Assembly (NCBI RefSeq): GCF_001417775.1
Contig: NZ_BBZJ01000019.1
Location: 62,001 to 126,000, forward strand
DNA: 64,000 nt
Reading direction: 5' to 3'
Source: Streptomyces sp. TP-A0356
GTDB taxonomy: Bacteria > Actinomycetota > Actinomycetes > Streptomycetales > Streptomycetaceae
Of this stretch, positions 17,089 to 26,301 are shown one piece after another (the stretch's first letter is position 1; each line of letters begins with the position of its first letter). The notes beneath the pieces are model-generated. The model made no database searches and was not told where the DNA came from. It saw only the letters and a list, made by a program, of their open reading frames with translations. A program made the translations under genes and the position numbers.

Positions 17089-18756
17089 TCAGGACAGGCC
17101 GGGGCCCCGTACCGGGATCGACGTGAACGTCGGCTGGGGAGCGGGGTCCTTGAAGAAGTCGTTGCCCTTGTCGTCCACCACGATGAACGCCGGGAAGTCC
17201 TCCACCTCGATCTTCCAGACGGCCTCCATCCCGAGCTCCTCGTACTCGACGACCTCGACCTTCTTGATGCAGTCCTGCGCCAGACGCGCGGCCGGTCCAC
17301 CGATGGATCCCAGGTAGAAGCCGCCGTGCGCCGCACACGCGTCCGTGACCTGCGCGCTCCGGTTGCCCTTCGCCAGCATGACCTTGGAGCCGCCCGCCGC
17401 CTGGAACTGCTCGACGTAGGAGTCCATGCGGCCGGCCGTCGTCGGGCCGAAGGACCCCGACGCGTAGCCCTCGGGGGTCTTGGCCGGACCGGCGTAGTAG
17501 ACCGGGTGGTCCTTCAGGTACTGCGGCATCTCCTCACCACGGTCCAGCCGCTCCTTGATCTTGGCGTGCGCGATGTCGCGCGCCACGACCAGCGGCCCGG
17601 ACAGCGAAAGCCGGGTCTTCACCGGGTACTTGGTCAGCTCGGCGAGGATGTCGTCCATCGGCTGGTTCAGGTCGATGCTGACGACGTCGCCGTCCTGCTC
17701 CAGGTGCTCGTCCGTCGTCTCCGGCAGGAACCGCGCCGGGTCCGTCTCCAACTGCTCCAGGAACACGCCCTCGGCGGTGATCTTCGCGACCGCCTGCCGG
17801 TCCGCCGAACACGACACCGCGATCGCCACCGGGCAGGACGCCCCGTGCCGCGGCAGCCGCACCACCCGTACGTCGTGGCAGAAGTACTTGCCGCCGAACT
17901 GTGCGCCGATGCCGATCTTCTGCGTCAGCTCGAAGACCTTCTCCTCCAGCTCCTTGTCCCGGAAGCCGTGGCCCAGCTCGGAGCCCTCGGCCGGCAGCTC
18001 GTCCAGGTAGTGCGCGGAGGCGTACTTCGCGGTCTTCAGCGCGTACTCGGCGCTCGTACCGCCGACGACGATCGCCAGGTGGTAGGGCGGGCAGGCGGCC
18101 GTGCCCAGCGAACGGATCTTCTCCTCCAGGAACTTCATCATGGAGGCCTCGTTCAGGACGGCCTTGGTCTCCTGGTAGAGGAAGGACTTGTTGGCGCTGC
18201 CACCGCCCTTCGCCATGAACAGGAACTTGTAGGCGCCGCCGTCCGTCGCGTACAGCTCGATCTGCGCGGGCAGGTTGGAGCCGGTGTTCTTCTCCTCCCA
18301 CATGGTGAGCGGGGCCATCTGCGAGTACCGCAGGTTCAGCCTGGTGTACGCGTCGTAGATGCCACGGGAGAGGGCCTTCTCGTCCTCACCCCCGGTGAGC
18401 ACGTTCTGTCCGCGCTTGCCCATCACGATCGCCGTGCCGGTGTCCTGGCACATGGGCAGGACGCCCGCGGCGGCGATGTTCGCGTTCTTCAGCAGGTCCA
18501 GCGCCACGAACTTGTCGTTCGCCGACGCCTCCGGGTCGTCGATGATGCGGCGCAGCTGGGCCAGGTGGGCGGGCCGCAGATAGTGCTGGATGTCGTGGAT
18601 GGCCTCCTCGGCCAGTTTGCGCAGCGCCTCCGGCTCGACCTTGAGGAACGTCCGCCCGTCGGCCTCGAAGGTGGAGACACCTTCGGAGGTCACCAGCCGG
18701 TAGGGGGTGGTGTCCTCTCCCGTGGGGAGCAGATCGGTGTACGCGAACTCAGGCAT
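17089..18756 (-). CDS. Fumarate hydratase class I, iron-sulfur (FumB-type)
   Basis: Hydrates fumarate to malate using a [4Fe-4S] cluster. The 555-residue, single-chain protein has both the alpha (N-terminal) and beta (C-terminal) regions of class I hydro-lyases. Cluster-ligand candidates are the cysteines in LPMCQDTGTA, YFCHDVRVV and GASCPVAIAVSC. The beta domain has GSFGPTTAGRMDSY. MPEFAYTDLL at 18756 is preferred because GAGGA lies 9 nt upstream; an ATG three codons earlier sits right on that site. It duplicates the reaction of fumC. Confidence 0.94.
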   Translation of the reverse strand: MPEFAYTDLLPTGEDTTPYRLVTSEGVSTFEADGRTFLKVEPEALRKLAEEAIHDIQHYLRPAHLAQLRRIIDDPEASANDKFVALDLLKNANIAAAGVLPMCQDTGTAIVMGKRGQNVLTGGEDEKALSRGIYDAYTRLNLRYSQMAPLTMWEEKNTGSNLPAQIELYATDGGAYKFLFMAKGGGSANKSFLYQETKAVLNEASMMKFLEEKIRSLGTAACPPYHLAIVVGGTSAEYALKTAKYASAHYLDELPAEGSELGHGFRDKELEEKVFELTQKIGIGAQFGGKYFCHDVRVVRLPRHGASCPVAIAVSCSADRQAVAKITAEGVFLEQLETDPARFLPETTDEHLEQDGDVVSIDLNQPMDDILAELTKYPVKTRLSLSGPLVVARDIAHAKIKERLDRGEEMPQYLKDHPVYYAGPAKTPEGYASGSFGPTTAGRMDSYVEQFQAAGGSKVMLAKGNRSAQVTDACAAHGGFYLGSIGGPAARLAQDCIKKVEVVEYEELGMEAVWKIEVEDFPAFIVVDDKGNDFFKDPAPQPTFTSIPVRGPGLS

Positions 18757-18971
18757 CTCGCCCATTCCTCACTCGTCAGGCAGCGGCTGGCCTCCGTTGG
18801 CAGCGTCCACCAGCGTAGAACCTGGCGCCGACGGCGAGCTTGTGAGGTAGGGCTCAGTCGGGCGGGGTCCCGCTCACTCGACGGCACCCCGCCGACCGGA
18901 CCGTGACCGGGTCGTCCACGGGTCGGACCGAGGGGTAGTCGCGATCTATCGCGTTTCGGTACGCTGCTGCC

Positions 18972-19673
18972 GTGGACCTTCACAAGAGCCCCGCCCCGAC
19001 GGGCCGGCAGCCCGTGCCCCCGGCAGAGTTGCGCTGCTCCGACGCCGACCGCGACCGCGTCGCCGACATCCTGCGCGACGCCCTGGCCGAGGGCCGACTC
19101 ACCTCGGAGGAGCACGCCGAGCGCGTCGAGGGTGTGCTGAGCGCCAAGACGGTCGGCGAGCTGGACCGGTTCGTCCGCGACCTGCCCGCGGCCCACCCCC
19201 GCCGCACCTCCTCGGCGTACGCGCCGCCGCCCCGCCCCGCCCCCGGTTCGCCGCCCGTCGAGCCGGAGGAGCATGTGGTGGCGGTCTTCAGCAGCGCCAT
19301 GCGCAAGGGCCGCTGGCGTCCCGGCCGCCGTATGCGTGCGTACGCGATCTTCGGCACCGTCGAGATCGACCTGAGCGAGGCGATATTCGAGTACCAGCAG
19401 GTGGTGATCAAGGCGGTCTCGGTCTTCGGCACGGTGGACATCCGCGTCCCGGAGAACGTCTCGTTGCACGGCACCGGTGGCGGCGTATTCGGCGCGTTCG
19501 AGGTGATTCCGCTGGATTCGGGAGACCCGGACGCTCCCGCCGTCCACGTCGATGGACTGGCCGTCCTCGGAACGGTCGACGCAAGGCCCAGACGGGGCAA
19601 GCGGGTCGCGGACATCCTCGACCGCGTCTCGGACAAGGTGGACAGAGCTTTGCGCAAACACCTGGACCGTTGA
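18972..19673 (+). CDS. DUF1707 domain protein with LiaF-like C-terminus
   Basis: A 233-residue protein. The DUF1707 module (residues 18-72: LRCSDADRDRVADILRDALAEG, with EEHAERV and LDRFVRDL helices) is a common actinobacterial N-terminal module. A Pro-rich linker follows, then a beta-rich domain with repeated IFGTVEIDLS, VFGTVDIRVP and VLGTVDARP strands like the C-terminus of LiaF-type cell-wall-stress proteins. No membrane helix is seen. It starts at a GTG and may be near-leaderless, and it lies just upstream of wblI on the same strand. Confidence 0.85.
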   Translation: MDLHKSPAPTGRQPVPPAELRCSDADRDRVADILRDALAEGRLTSEEHAERVEGVLSAKTVGELDRFVRDLPAAHPRRTSSAYAPPPRPAPGSPPVEPEEHVVAVFSSAMRKGRWRPGRRMRAYAIFGTVEIDLSEAIFEYQQVVIKAVSVFGTVDIRVPENVSLHGTGGGVFGAFEVIPLDSGDPDAPAVHVDGLAVLGTVDARPRRGKRVADILDRVSDKVDRALRKHLDR

Positions 19674-19837
19674 CGCTTGTGAATCCGTTCGCGTCCGAAG
19701 TGAACCGGACACGTTGTGGTGGTAGGAACGCCCCCTGGAATTCCGGCGGTTGGGAACTCAGTGCATAGGCACGCGTACAGCGGGTAGGCCTTGCTGCATC
19801 GTCTCTCGCTCGCGAAGCCGTCGTCAGGAGTAGACCC

Positions 19838-20209
19838 GTGCTGCAACCGCCGCATTCGTCCCTGCAGTTCGCTGAGGTTCCGCATCAGCGGGTGCCAGCG
19901 CGCGACAGGGATCAGGACGCCCCCTGGCATACGGAGGCGGTGTGCCGGCGCGACGAGGCCGGCCTGTTCTTCGCCCCCTCCAAGGAACCCACCGCGGCCC
20001 GGCTGTCCCGCGAGGAGGCGGCCAAGCGTGTCTGTGCGCGCTGCCCGGTGATGGTCGAGTGCCGGGAACACGCGCTGCTGCAGCCCGAGCCGTACGGGGT
20101 GTGGGGCGGCCTCACCGCCGCCGAGCGCCGTGTGGTGCTGGCGCGGCGCCGCCGCCGCGACCTGGAGCTCAAGAAGGCCGCTCGGGGGACGATAGCCGCG
20201 GCCGGCTGA
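19838..20209 (+). CDS. wblI: WhiB-like iron-sulfur transcription factor WblI
   Basis: A 123-residue WhiB-family protein that would bind a [4Fe-4S] cluster through four cysteines: one in EAVCRRDE, then VCARCPVMVEC. The family turn GVWGGLTAAERR and a basic C-terminus follow. Wbl proteins act by binding the principal sigma factor. The GTG at 19838 has AGGAG 8 nt upstream. The position between a DUF1707 gene and glpX matches wblI in S. coelicolor as I recall it. Confidence 0.92.
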   Translation: MLQPPHSSLQFAEVPHQRVPARDRDQDAPWHTEAVCRRDEAGLFFAPSKEPTAARLSREEAAKRVCARCPVMVECREHALLQPEPYGVWGGLTAAERRVVLARRRRRDLELKKAARGTIAAAG

Positions 20210-20238
20210 ACGAGACCTACGACCTGGGGGGTACGGAA

Positions 20239-20270
20239 AGGGGCGCGCTGTCCGCACAGAGCGCGCCCCT
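20239..20270. terminator. Bidirectional terminator between wblI and glpX
   Basis: An 11-bp perfect inverted repeat, AGGGGCGCGCT and AGCGCGCCCCT, with a 10-nt loop lies between the two converging genes. Confidence 0.85.
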
Positions 20271-20283
20271 GTCCGAGCCCTGG

Positions 20284-21318
20284 CTACTTGGCGCGGTCGA
20301 AGTCGATCGCGCTGTACGCGCGCAGCTTGCTCAGCCGGTGGACGGAGCCGATCCGGCGGACGGTGCCGGACTTGGAGCGCATGACGATCGAGTCGGTGCT
20401 CGCCGTCTCGGAGCGGTAGCGCACGCCACGCAGCAGCTCGCCGTCGGTGATGCCGGTGGCGACGAAGAAGACGTTCTCGCCGGAGACCAGGTCATCGGTG
20501 GTCAGCACCCGGTCGAGGTCATGGCCCGCGTCGATGGCCCGCTGGCGCTCCTCGTCGTCCTTGGGCCACAGCTTGCCCTGGATGGTGCCGCCCAGGCACT
20601 TCACGGCGCACGCGGAGATGATGCCCTCGGGCGTGCCGCCGATGCCGAGCAGCAGGTCGACGCCGGTGTCCTCGCGCAGCGCCAGGATCGAGCCGGCGAC
20701 ATCACCGTCCGAGATCAGCTTGATGCGGGCGCCGGTCTCCCGGACCTCCTTGATGACCCCCTCGTGGCGCGGCCGGTCGAGGATGACGACGGTGACGTCC
20801 TCGGGGGCGGAACGTTTGGCCTTCGCGACCCGGCGGATGTTCACCGACACGGGCGCGTCGATGTCCACGAAGTCGGCAGCCTCGGGGCCGGTGACCAGCT
20901 TGTCCATGTAGAAGACGGCGGACGGGTCGAACATCGTGCCGCGGTCGGCGGCGGCCAGCACCGCGATCGCGTTCGGCATGCCCTTCGCGGTGAGCGTGGT
21001 GCCGTCGATCGGGTCCACGGCGATGTCGCACTCCGGGCCGGTGCCGTCGCCGACCCGCTCCCCGTTGAAGAGCATCGGGGCCTCGTCCTTCTCCCCTTCG
21101 CCGATGACGACGACGCCGTTCATCGAGACGGTGGAGACGAGGGTCCGCATGGCCCGTACGGCGGCTCCGTCGGCGCCGTTCTTGTCCCCGCGGCCGACCC
21201 AGCGGCCCGCGGCCATCGCGGCGGCCTCGGTGACCCGGACGAGTTCGAGGGCGAGGTTGCGGTCCGGAGCCTCGGAGGGAACTTCGAGCTCGGACGGCAG
21301 ATGGTGATTCTCGGTCAT
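20284..21318 (-). CDS. glpX: Fructose-1,6-bisphosphatase class II (GlpX)
   Basis: Removes the 1-phosphate from fructose-1,6-bisphosphate in gluconeogenesis. The 344-residue protein has the metal/phosphate motif DPIDGTTLTAKG, the nucleotide-like GRGDKNGADGAAV segment and GIGGTPEGIISACAVK, all diagnostic for GlpX. MTENHHLPSEL at 21318 is the likely start; 17 more in-frame codons upstream do not look coding. It is monocistronic. Actinobacteria generally rely on this class II enzyme. Confidence 0.95.
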   Translation of the reverse strand: MTENHHLPSELEVPSEAPDRNLALELVRVTEAAAMAAGRWVGRGDKNGADGAAVRAMRTLVSTVSMNGVVVIGEGEKDEAPMLFNGERVGDGTGPECDIAVDPIDGTTLTAKGMPNAIAVLAAADRGTMFDPSAVFYMDKLVTGPEAADFVDIDAPVSVNIRRVAKAKRSAPEDVTVVILDRPRHEGVIKEVRETGARIKLISDGDVAGSILALREDTGVDLLLGIGGTPEGIISACAVKCLGGTIQGKLWPKDDEERQRAIDAGHDLDRVLTTDDLVSGENVFFVATGITDGELLRGVRYRSETASTDSIVMRSKSGTVRRIGSVHRLSKLRAYSAIDFDRAK

Positions 21319-21446
21319 CGGAGCGCACCTTTCTGATACGACGACGGCCGGATGAGGGTGATGCCCCACGACTCTACCGTTGAGCAGACAGTATGAGCAG
21401 GGGGCCCCACGGATGAGCGGACCCCTGCACCTGCGACGATAGGGCC

Positions 21447-21968
21447 GTGGCAGGTACGAAAGGCAAGCAGAAGACGGTCCGGGACATGCTCCTCTCCCTG
21501 GCCCTGATCGGGCTGATGGCGGGCGTCATCTACCTCTTCATCCCGCATGACGACCACGCTCCCGACCTCAAGCGCGTCGACTACAGTGTCGAGCTGCTCA
21601 CGGCGCGGCGCGCGGCGAGCTACCCGGTGGCCGCGCCCGAGGGCCTGCCCGACGCCTGGAAGGCCACCTCGGTGCGCTTCGAGGGCGACCACTTCGACGC
21701 CTGGCACCTCGGCTTCCAGGACCCCAAAGGTCAGTACGTGGCGATCGAGCAGTCGACTCAGAAGGCGTCCGCCTTCATCGACGACGCGAGCCAGGGCGCA
21801 CACGAGACGGCGGTCACGCAGAGCATCGGCGGCCACACCTGGCAGCGCTACACCGGCGGCCGCTACGGCGCGCTCGTGCTCAAGGACAAGGGCTCCACCA
21901 CCGTGGTGACCGGCACGGCGTCGTTCGAACAGCTGACCAAGATGGCGCAGGCGCTGAAGACACGGTGA
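21447..21968 (+). CDS. DUF4245 single-pass membrane protein
   Basis: A 173-residue protein with a basic N-terminus, one transmembrane helix (about residues 14-33, MLLSLALIGLMAGVIYLFIP) and an extracytoplasmic DUF4245 domain. That domain contains YPVAAPEGLPDAWKATSV and the repeated GGHTWQRYTGGRYGALVL motif, as in many actinomycete membrane proteins of unknown function. It is divergent from glpX and converges on xseB with a 15-bp gap. Confidence 0.85.
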   Translation: MAGTKGKQKTVRDMLLSLALIGLMAGVIYLFIPHDDHAPDLKRVDYSVELLTARRAASYPVAAPEGLPDAWKATSVRFEGDHFDAWHLGFQDPKGQYVAIEQSTQKASAFIDDASQGAHETAVTQSIGGHTWQRYTGGRYGALVLKDKGSTTVVTGTASFEQLTKMAQALKTR

Positions 21969-21983
21969 CGCAGGGGCGCGGGG

Positions 21984-22214
21984 TCACTCCGAGCCCTCGG
22001 CGCCCTCCTCCACTTCCTCCTCGGCCAGCGCCGCGTCGAGCCGCTTCCGGGCGCCCTCCAGCCACGTCCGGCACACCTTGGCCAGCTCCTCGCCCCGCTC
22101 CCACAGGGCAAGGGACTCCTCAAGCGTGGTGCCTCCGGCCTCCAGACGCCGTACGACCTCGATCAACTCGTCGCGCGCCTGCTCGTACCCGAGTGCCTCG
22201 TCCGTCTTGCTCAT
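21984..22214 (-). CDS. xseB: Exodeoxyribonuclease VII small subunit
   Basis: A 76-residue subunit of ExoVII, which degrades single-stranded DNA to oligonucleotides from either end. The characteristic helical segment runs through YEQARDELIEVVRRLE, then TLEESLALWERGEEL, and an acidic tail follows. It lies 9 bp downstream of xseA in the same operon, as in most bacteria. Confidence 0.95.
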   Translation of the reverse strand: MSKTDEALGYEQARDELIEVVRRLEAGGTTLEESLALWERGEELAKVCRTWLEGARKRLDAALAEEEVEEGAEGSE

Positions 22215-22223
22215 GCGCCCACC

Positions 22224-23432
22224 CTAGATCTCGGCCCGTACCGTCAGCTCACCCTCGGCGACGCGCGCCCGCAGCGCCTCGCCCGCCGCCACCTCCTCCG
22301 GCGCCCGGACGACGTGCCCGTCGGCCTTCTGCAGCACCGCGTACCCCCGCCGCAGCGTCGCGGCCGGCGACAGGGCCACCACGCGCGCGTGCGTATGGAC
22401 GAGCTCCGACTCGGCACGGTCGAGCACATGCCGCAGCGTGCGCCGGCTGCGGTCGACCAGCGAGGCGACCTGGTCGGCCCGCTCGTCGATCATCCGGTGC
22501 GGATCCTCCATCGAGGGCCGCGCCAGCGCGTGCCCGAGCCCCCGCTCCTCGCGCTCGAGGAGGGAGTGCAGGCACCGCCGTGCCCGGTCCCGCAGCCCCC
22601 GCACCCGCTGCAGCTCCTCGCCGACGTCCGGCACGACCTTCTTGGCGGCGTCGGTCGGGGTGGAGGCGCGCAGATCGGCGACATGGTCGAGCAGCGGATT
22701 GTCGGGCTCATGGCCGATGGCCGACACGACGGGCGTACGACAGGCCGCCACCGCCCGTACGAGCTGCTCGTCCGAGAAGGGCAGCAGGTCCTCGACGCTG
22801 CCGCCGCCGCGCGCCACGATGATCACGTCCACGTCCTCGAGCGCGTCCAGCTCCTTCACGGCCTGGACCACCTGGGGTACCGCGTGCACGCCCTGGACGG
22901 CGACGTTGCGCACCTCGAAGCGGACGGCGGGCCAGCGGTGCCGCGCGTTCTCCAGCACGTCGCGCTCCGCCGCCGAGGCCCGGCCGCAGACCAGCCCGAC
23001 GAGCTGCGGCAGGAAGGGCAGCGGCTTCTTGCGCTCGGGTGCGAACAGCCCCTCGGCGGCCAGCGACTTCTTCAGCTGTTCGAGCCGCGCGAGCAGTTCA
23101 CCGACGCCCACGGGCCGTATCTCGGCGGCGCGCAGCGAGAGCTGTCCCCTGGGGGCGTACCACTCGGGCTTGGCGTGGACGACCACACGGGCACCCTCGC
23201 TCACGACGTCGGCGACGGCGTCGAACACCTGGCGATAGCAGGTGACGCCGACGGAGATGTCGTACGACGGGTCGCGCAGCGTCAGGAAGACGACTCCGGC
23301 GCCCGGCCGCCGCGACAGCTGGGTGATCTGCCCCTCGACCCACACGGCGCCGAGCCGGTCGATCCAGCCCCCGATGAGCCGCGACACCTCACCGACGGGC
23401 AGCGGTGACTCCGCGGACGTGTTGACAGCCAT
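22224..23432 (-). CDS. xseA: Exodeoxyribonuclease VII large subunit
   Basis: Catalytic subunit of ExoVII, 402 aa. An N-terminal OB-fold (VWVEGQITQLSRRPGAGVVF) binds single-stranded DNA. The nuclease core contains the conserved VIIVARGGGSVEDLLPFSDE and PVVSAIGHEPDNPLLDHVADLRASTPTDAA segments. A coiled-coil helical region rich in Arg/Glu follows, and a C-terminal segment holds the subunit-binding RGYAVLQ. It heads the xseAB operon and is divergent from ispH. Confidence 0.96.
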   Translation of the reverse strand: MAVNTSAESPLPVGEVSRLIGGWIDRLGAVWVEGQITQLSRRPGAGVVFLTLRDPSYDISVGVTCYRQVFDAVADVVSEGARVVVHAKPEWYAPRGQLSLRAAEIRPVGVGELLARLEQLKKSLAAEGLFAPERKKPLPFLPQLVGLVCGRASAAERDVLENARHRWPAVRFEVRNVAVQGVHAVPQVVQAVKELDALEDVDVIIVARGGGSVEDLLPFSDEQLVRAVAACRTPVVSAIGHEPDNPLLDHVADLRASTPTDAAKKVVPDVGEELQRVRGLRDRARRCLHSLLEREERGLGHALARPSMEDPHRMIDERADQVASLVDRSRRTLRHVLDRAESELVHTHARVVALSPAATLRRGYAVLQKADGHVVRAPEEVAAGEALRARVAEGELTVRAEI

Positions 23433-23629
23433 GGGCCGAGAGTAACGGCCACGACCGACAACGCCGGTCGGGACGACCGGCCCGGGCCCGCCCGCCGCCT
23501 CGCGGCCGCCCCGCCCCCCTGTCCCACCAGCACATGCCGCCCCCGGCTCACGCCCTCTTCCGGTTCCTCACCCGGTCTCCCCAAGGAGGCGATCTCCGGC
23601 CCGGAGGGTGCGGCCTTACGATGGTGCGC

Positions 23630-24625
23630 ATGACCGCTTCGCCTGGCCGCCGTGTCCTGCTCGCCGCCCCCCGGGGCTACTGCGCGGGTGTCGACCGTGC
23701 CGTGATCGCCGTCGAGAAGGCCCTGGAGCAGTACGGGGCTCCGATCTACGTCCGCCACGAGATCGTCCACAACAAGTACGTCGTCCAGACCCTGGAGAAG
23801 AAGGGCGCGATCTTCGTCGAGCAGACGGAGGAGGTGCCCGAGGGCAACATCGTCATGTTCTCCGCGCACGGCGTGGCGCCCACGGTCCACGAAGAGGCCA
23901 GAAGGGGCCGGCTCGCCACCATCGACGCCACCTGCCCGCTGGTCACCAAGGTCCACAAGGAAGCGGTCCGCTTCGCGAACGAGGACTTCGACATCCTCCT
24001 GATCGGACACGAGGGCCACGAGGAGGTCATCGGCACGTCCGGTGAGGCCCCGGACCACATCCAGCTCGTCGACGGTCCCGAGGACGTGCCCAACGTCGAG
24101 GTGCGCGACCCGTCGAGGGTCGTGTGGCTCTCCCAGACCACCCTCTCGGTCGACGAGACGATGGAGACGGTCGACGCCCTCAAGGAACGGTTCCCGCAGC
24201 TGATCTCCCCGCCCAGCGACGACATCTGCTACGCGACGCAGAACCGCCAGCTCGCGGTGAAGCAGATGGGCGCCGAGGCGGACCTGGTCATCGTGGTCGG
24301 CTCCCGGAACTCCTCGAACTCCAAGCGGCTGGTCGAGGTCGCCAAGCTCGCGGGCGCGCGCGAGGCGTACCTCGTGGACTTCGCCGACGAGATCGAAGAG
24401 GCGTGGCTGGAGGGCGTGTCGACGGTCGGCGTGACCTCGGGCGCGTCCGTGCCGGAGGTGCTGGTCGAGCAGGTCCTGGAGTGGCTCGCGCAGCGCGGTT
24501 TCGAGGACGTCGAGATCGTCAAGGCGGCCGAGGAGTCCATCACCTTCTCGCTCCCCAAGGAACTCCGCCGCGACTTGCGCGAGGAGGCCGAGGCTCTCAT
24601 CACGGAGCGCACCGGCGAGAACTGA
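23630..24625 (+). CDS. ispH: 4-hydroxy-3-methylbut-2-enyl diphosphate reductase (IspH/LytB)
   Basis: Last step of the MEP isoprenoid pathway, making IPP and DMAPP. The 331-residue protein keeps the three cluster cysteines in PRGYCAGVDRA, DATCPLVTKVH and DICYATQNRQ, plus the SAHGVAPTVHEEA histidine segment and GSRNSSNSKRL. I selected the ATG at 23630; there is no good ribosome site, and a TACGAT -10-like box ending 9 nt upstream suggests a near-leaderless transcript. An upstream extension to 23534 is not family-like. Confidence 0.95.
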   Translation: MTASPGRRVLLAAPRGYCAGVDRAVIAVEKALEQYGAPIYVRHEIVHNKYVVQTLEKKGAIFVEQTEEVPEGNIVMFSAHGVAPTVHEEARRGRLATIDATCPLVTKVHKEAVRFANEDFDILLIGHEGHEEVIGTSGEAPDHIQLVDGPEDVPNVEVRDPSRVVWLSQTTLSVDETMETVDALKERFPQLISPPSDDICYATQNRQLAVKQMGAEADLVIVVGSRNSSNSKRLVEVAKLAGAREAYLVDFADEIEEAWLEGVSTVGVTSGASVPEVLVEQVLEWLAQRGFEDVEIVKAAEESITFSLPKELRRDLREEAEALITERTGEN

Positions 24626-24676
24626 CGGCCCGGCGTCGGGGAGATGCCGTCGCCGCCACGACGTACCGTGGTCTCC

Positions 24677-25423
24677 ATGCAGATCTTCGGCGTGGACATC
24701 GGCGGATCCGGAATCAAGGGCGCTCCCGTGGACCTGGACCGGGGCGAACTGACGGAGGAGCGCTTCAAGGTGCTCACCCCGCATCCGGCGACGCCCGACG
24801 GCGTGGCCGACGGGGTCAAGGAAGTCGTCGGTCACTTCGGCTGGACGGGCCCGGTCGGCATCACATTCCCCGGCGTGGTCACCGGCGGCTCCACGATCCG
24901 TACGGCGGCGAACGTCGACGAGAGCTGGATCGACATGGACGCGCGCGCTCTGCTCAGCGAGCGGCTGGGCGGGCTGCCGGTGACCGTGCTGAACGACGCG
25001 GACGCGGCGGGCGTGGCCGAGATGCAGTTCGGCGCGGGCCGCGACCGGCGAGGCACGGTCCTCGTGCTCACGTTCGGCACGGGCATCGGCAGCGCCCTGT
25101 TCTTCGACGGCGTCCTCGTGCCGAACACGGAGCTGGGCCATCTGGAGCTGGGCGGCCACGACGCGGAGAAGCGCGCCTCGACGAAGGCCAAGGAGGACCA
25201 CGGCCTGACCTGGGAGCACTGGGCCCGCCGGGTGCAGAAGTACCTCGCCCATGTCGAGATGCTGTTCTCCCCCGAGCTGTTCATCATCGGCGGCGGGGTC
25301 AGCCGCAGAGCCTCCAAGTTCCTGCCCCTCATCGAGGGCGTCAGGGCGGAGATCGTCCCGGCCCAGCTGGAGAACAACGCGGGGATCGTGGGGGCGGCGA
25401 TGAGGGCGGCCAAGGAGGCGTGA
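24677..25423 (+). CDS. ppgK: Polyphosphate glucokinase
   Basis: ROK-family kinase that phosphorylates glucose with polyphosphate (and ATP). The 248-residue protein opens with the phosphate-binding FGVDIGGSGIKGAPVDL, has the catalytic-Asp region LNDADAAGVAEMQFG, the FGTGIGSALF second phosphate motif and the NTELGHLELGG glucose-binding segment. It lies 51 bp after ispH on the same strand. No helix-turn-helix is present, so it is an enzyme rather than a ROK regulator. Confidence 0.93.
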   Translation: MQIFGVDIGGSGIKGAPVDLDRGELTEERFKVLTPHPATPDGVADGVKEVVGHFGWTGPVGITFPGVVTGGSTIRTAANVDESWIDMDARALLSERLGGLPVTVLNDADAAGVAEMQFGAGRDRRGTVLVLTFGTGIGSALFFDGVLVPNTELGHLELGGHDAEKRASTKAKEDHGLTWEHWARRVQKYLAHVEMLFSPELFIIGGGVSRRASKFLPLIEGVRAEIVPAQLENNAGIVGAAMRAAKEA

Positions 25424-25454
25424 GGGTGCGGCCGGCGTCCGTCGGCCGGGCCGG

Positions 25455-26102
25455 TCAGGCCGTCCGTCGGCGTTCCGCCGCCCGTCGGCGCATCATCCGC
25501 ACTCTGCGGACGGTCGCGATGACACCCGCGACGAGTGTGCCGCCGTACAGCCAGCCCGCCTGAGTGGCCAGCGCGGTGGCCAGCCCCACCAACCGCCCGC
25601 CGAGCCCGCCGTCGCCCTCGGTCACGGTCAGCAGCCCGACGGCGAAGGCGATCGGTACCACCACGGGCGCGGCCACCAGGTCCCCGCGCCGCACCCACAG
25701 TGCGGTCAGCGCGCACACGGGCAGGAACAGCACGCCGTACACCGTCAGGGACGCCCCGAACAGCAGCTGGTCCAGACAGCCGAGCGCGAGCATCACGGCC
25801 GCGCAGAACAGTCCGCCGCCGAGGCCGGTGAGCCTGGGGTCGGGCAGCCGCCGTACCGCCTGGACGAGGGGCGCGGCACCGTTCCGCGCGGGCGCCGGGC
25901 GCCGGGCGCCGGCTGCCCGGCTCGCCGGGCGTGCCCCGGCGGCACCTCCCCGGGGCTCGGGCCGGCCGGGCGCGCCGGACGGGGAGGGCCGGGCCGCCGT
26001 ACCGGACCGCACCGGCACGGGTGCGGTCCGCCGGCCCTGCGGGGGAAGGGGCGCACCTCGTCGCGGTGCGTGGTGCGGGGGTCGCGTCCTGTGTTGCTCC
26101 AC
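25455..26102 (-). CDS. DUF6542-type integral membrane protein
   Basis: A 215-residue protein. The first about 85 residues are basic, Pro/Ala/Arg-rich and probably disordered. Then come four predicted transmembrane helices (around LFCAAVMLALG, VYGVLFLPVCALTALWV, VVVPIAFAVGLLTV and the C-terminal GWLYGGTLVAGVIATV) and a strongly basic tail. The layout matches the DUF6542 family found next to ppgK/ychF in Streptomyces. It starts at a GTG. The function is unknown. Confidence 0.82.
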   Translation of the reverse strand: MEQHRTRPPHHAPRRGAPLPPQGRRTAPVPVRSGTAARPSPSGAPGRPEPRGGAAGARPASRAAGARRPAPARNGAAPLVQAVRRLPDPRLTGLGGGLFCAAVMLALGCLDQLLFGASLTVYGVLFLPVCALTALWVRRGDLVAAPVVVPIAFAVGLLTVTEGDGGLGGRLVGLATALATQAGWLYGGTLVAGVIATVRRVRMMRRRAAERRRTA

Positions 26103-26301
26103 TGGACCAACTTAGGTCCGTTTATGTGCGGAATGATGTCTGGGACACGCCGATGGCGAGACCTTGGCCAAGCGTTCGATACGTCGCCGGGGCGGGCGCG
26201 GTACGCCGTAGACTGGTGGATCGGCCCGCACACACTCCTGACGGACCCGGGCCCACACCGCCCAGTCCAGTCCTCCAACCTCATGTACGGGAAGTCGCAA
26301 C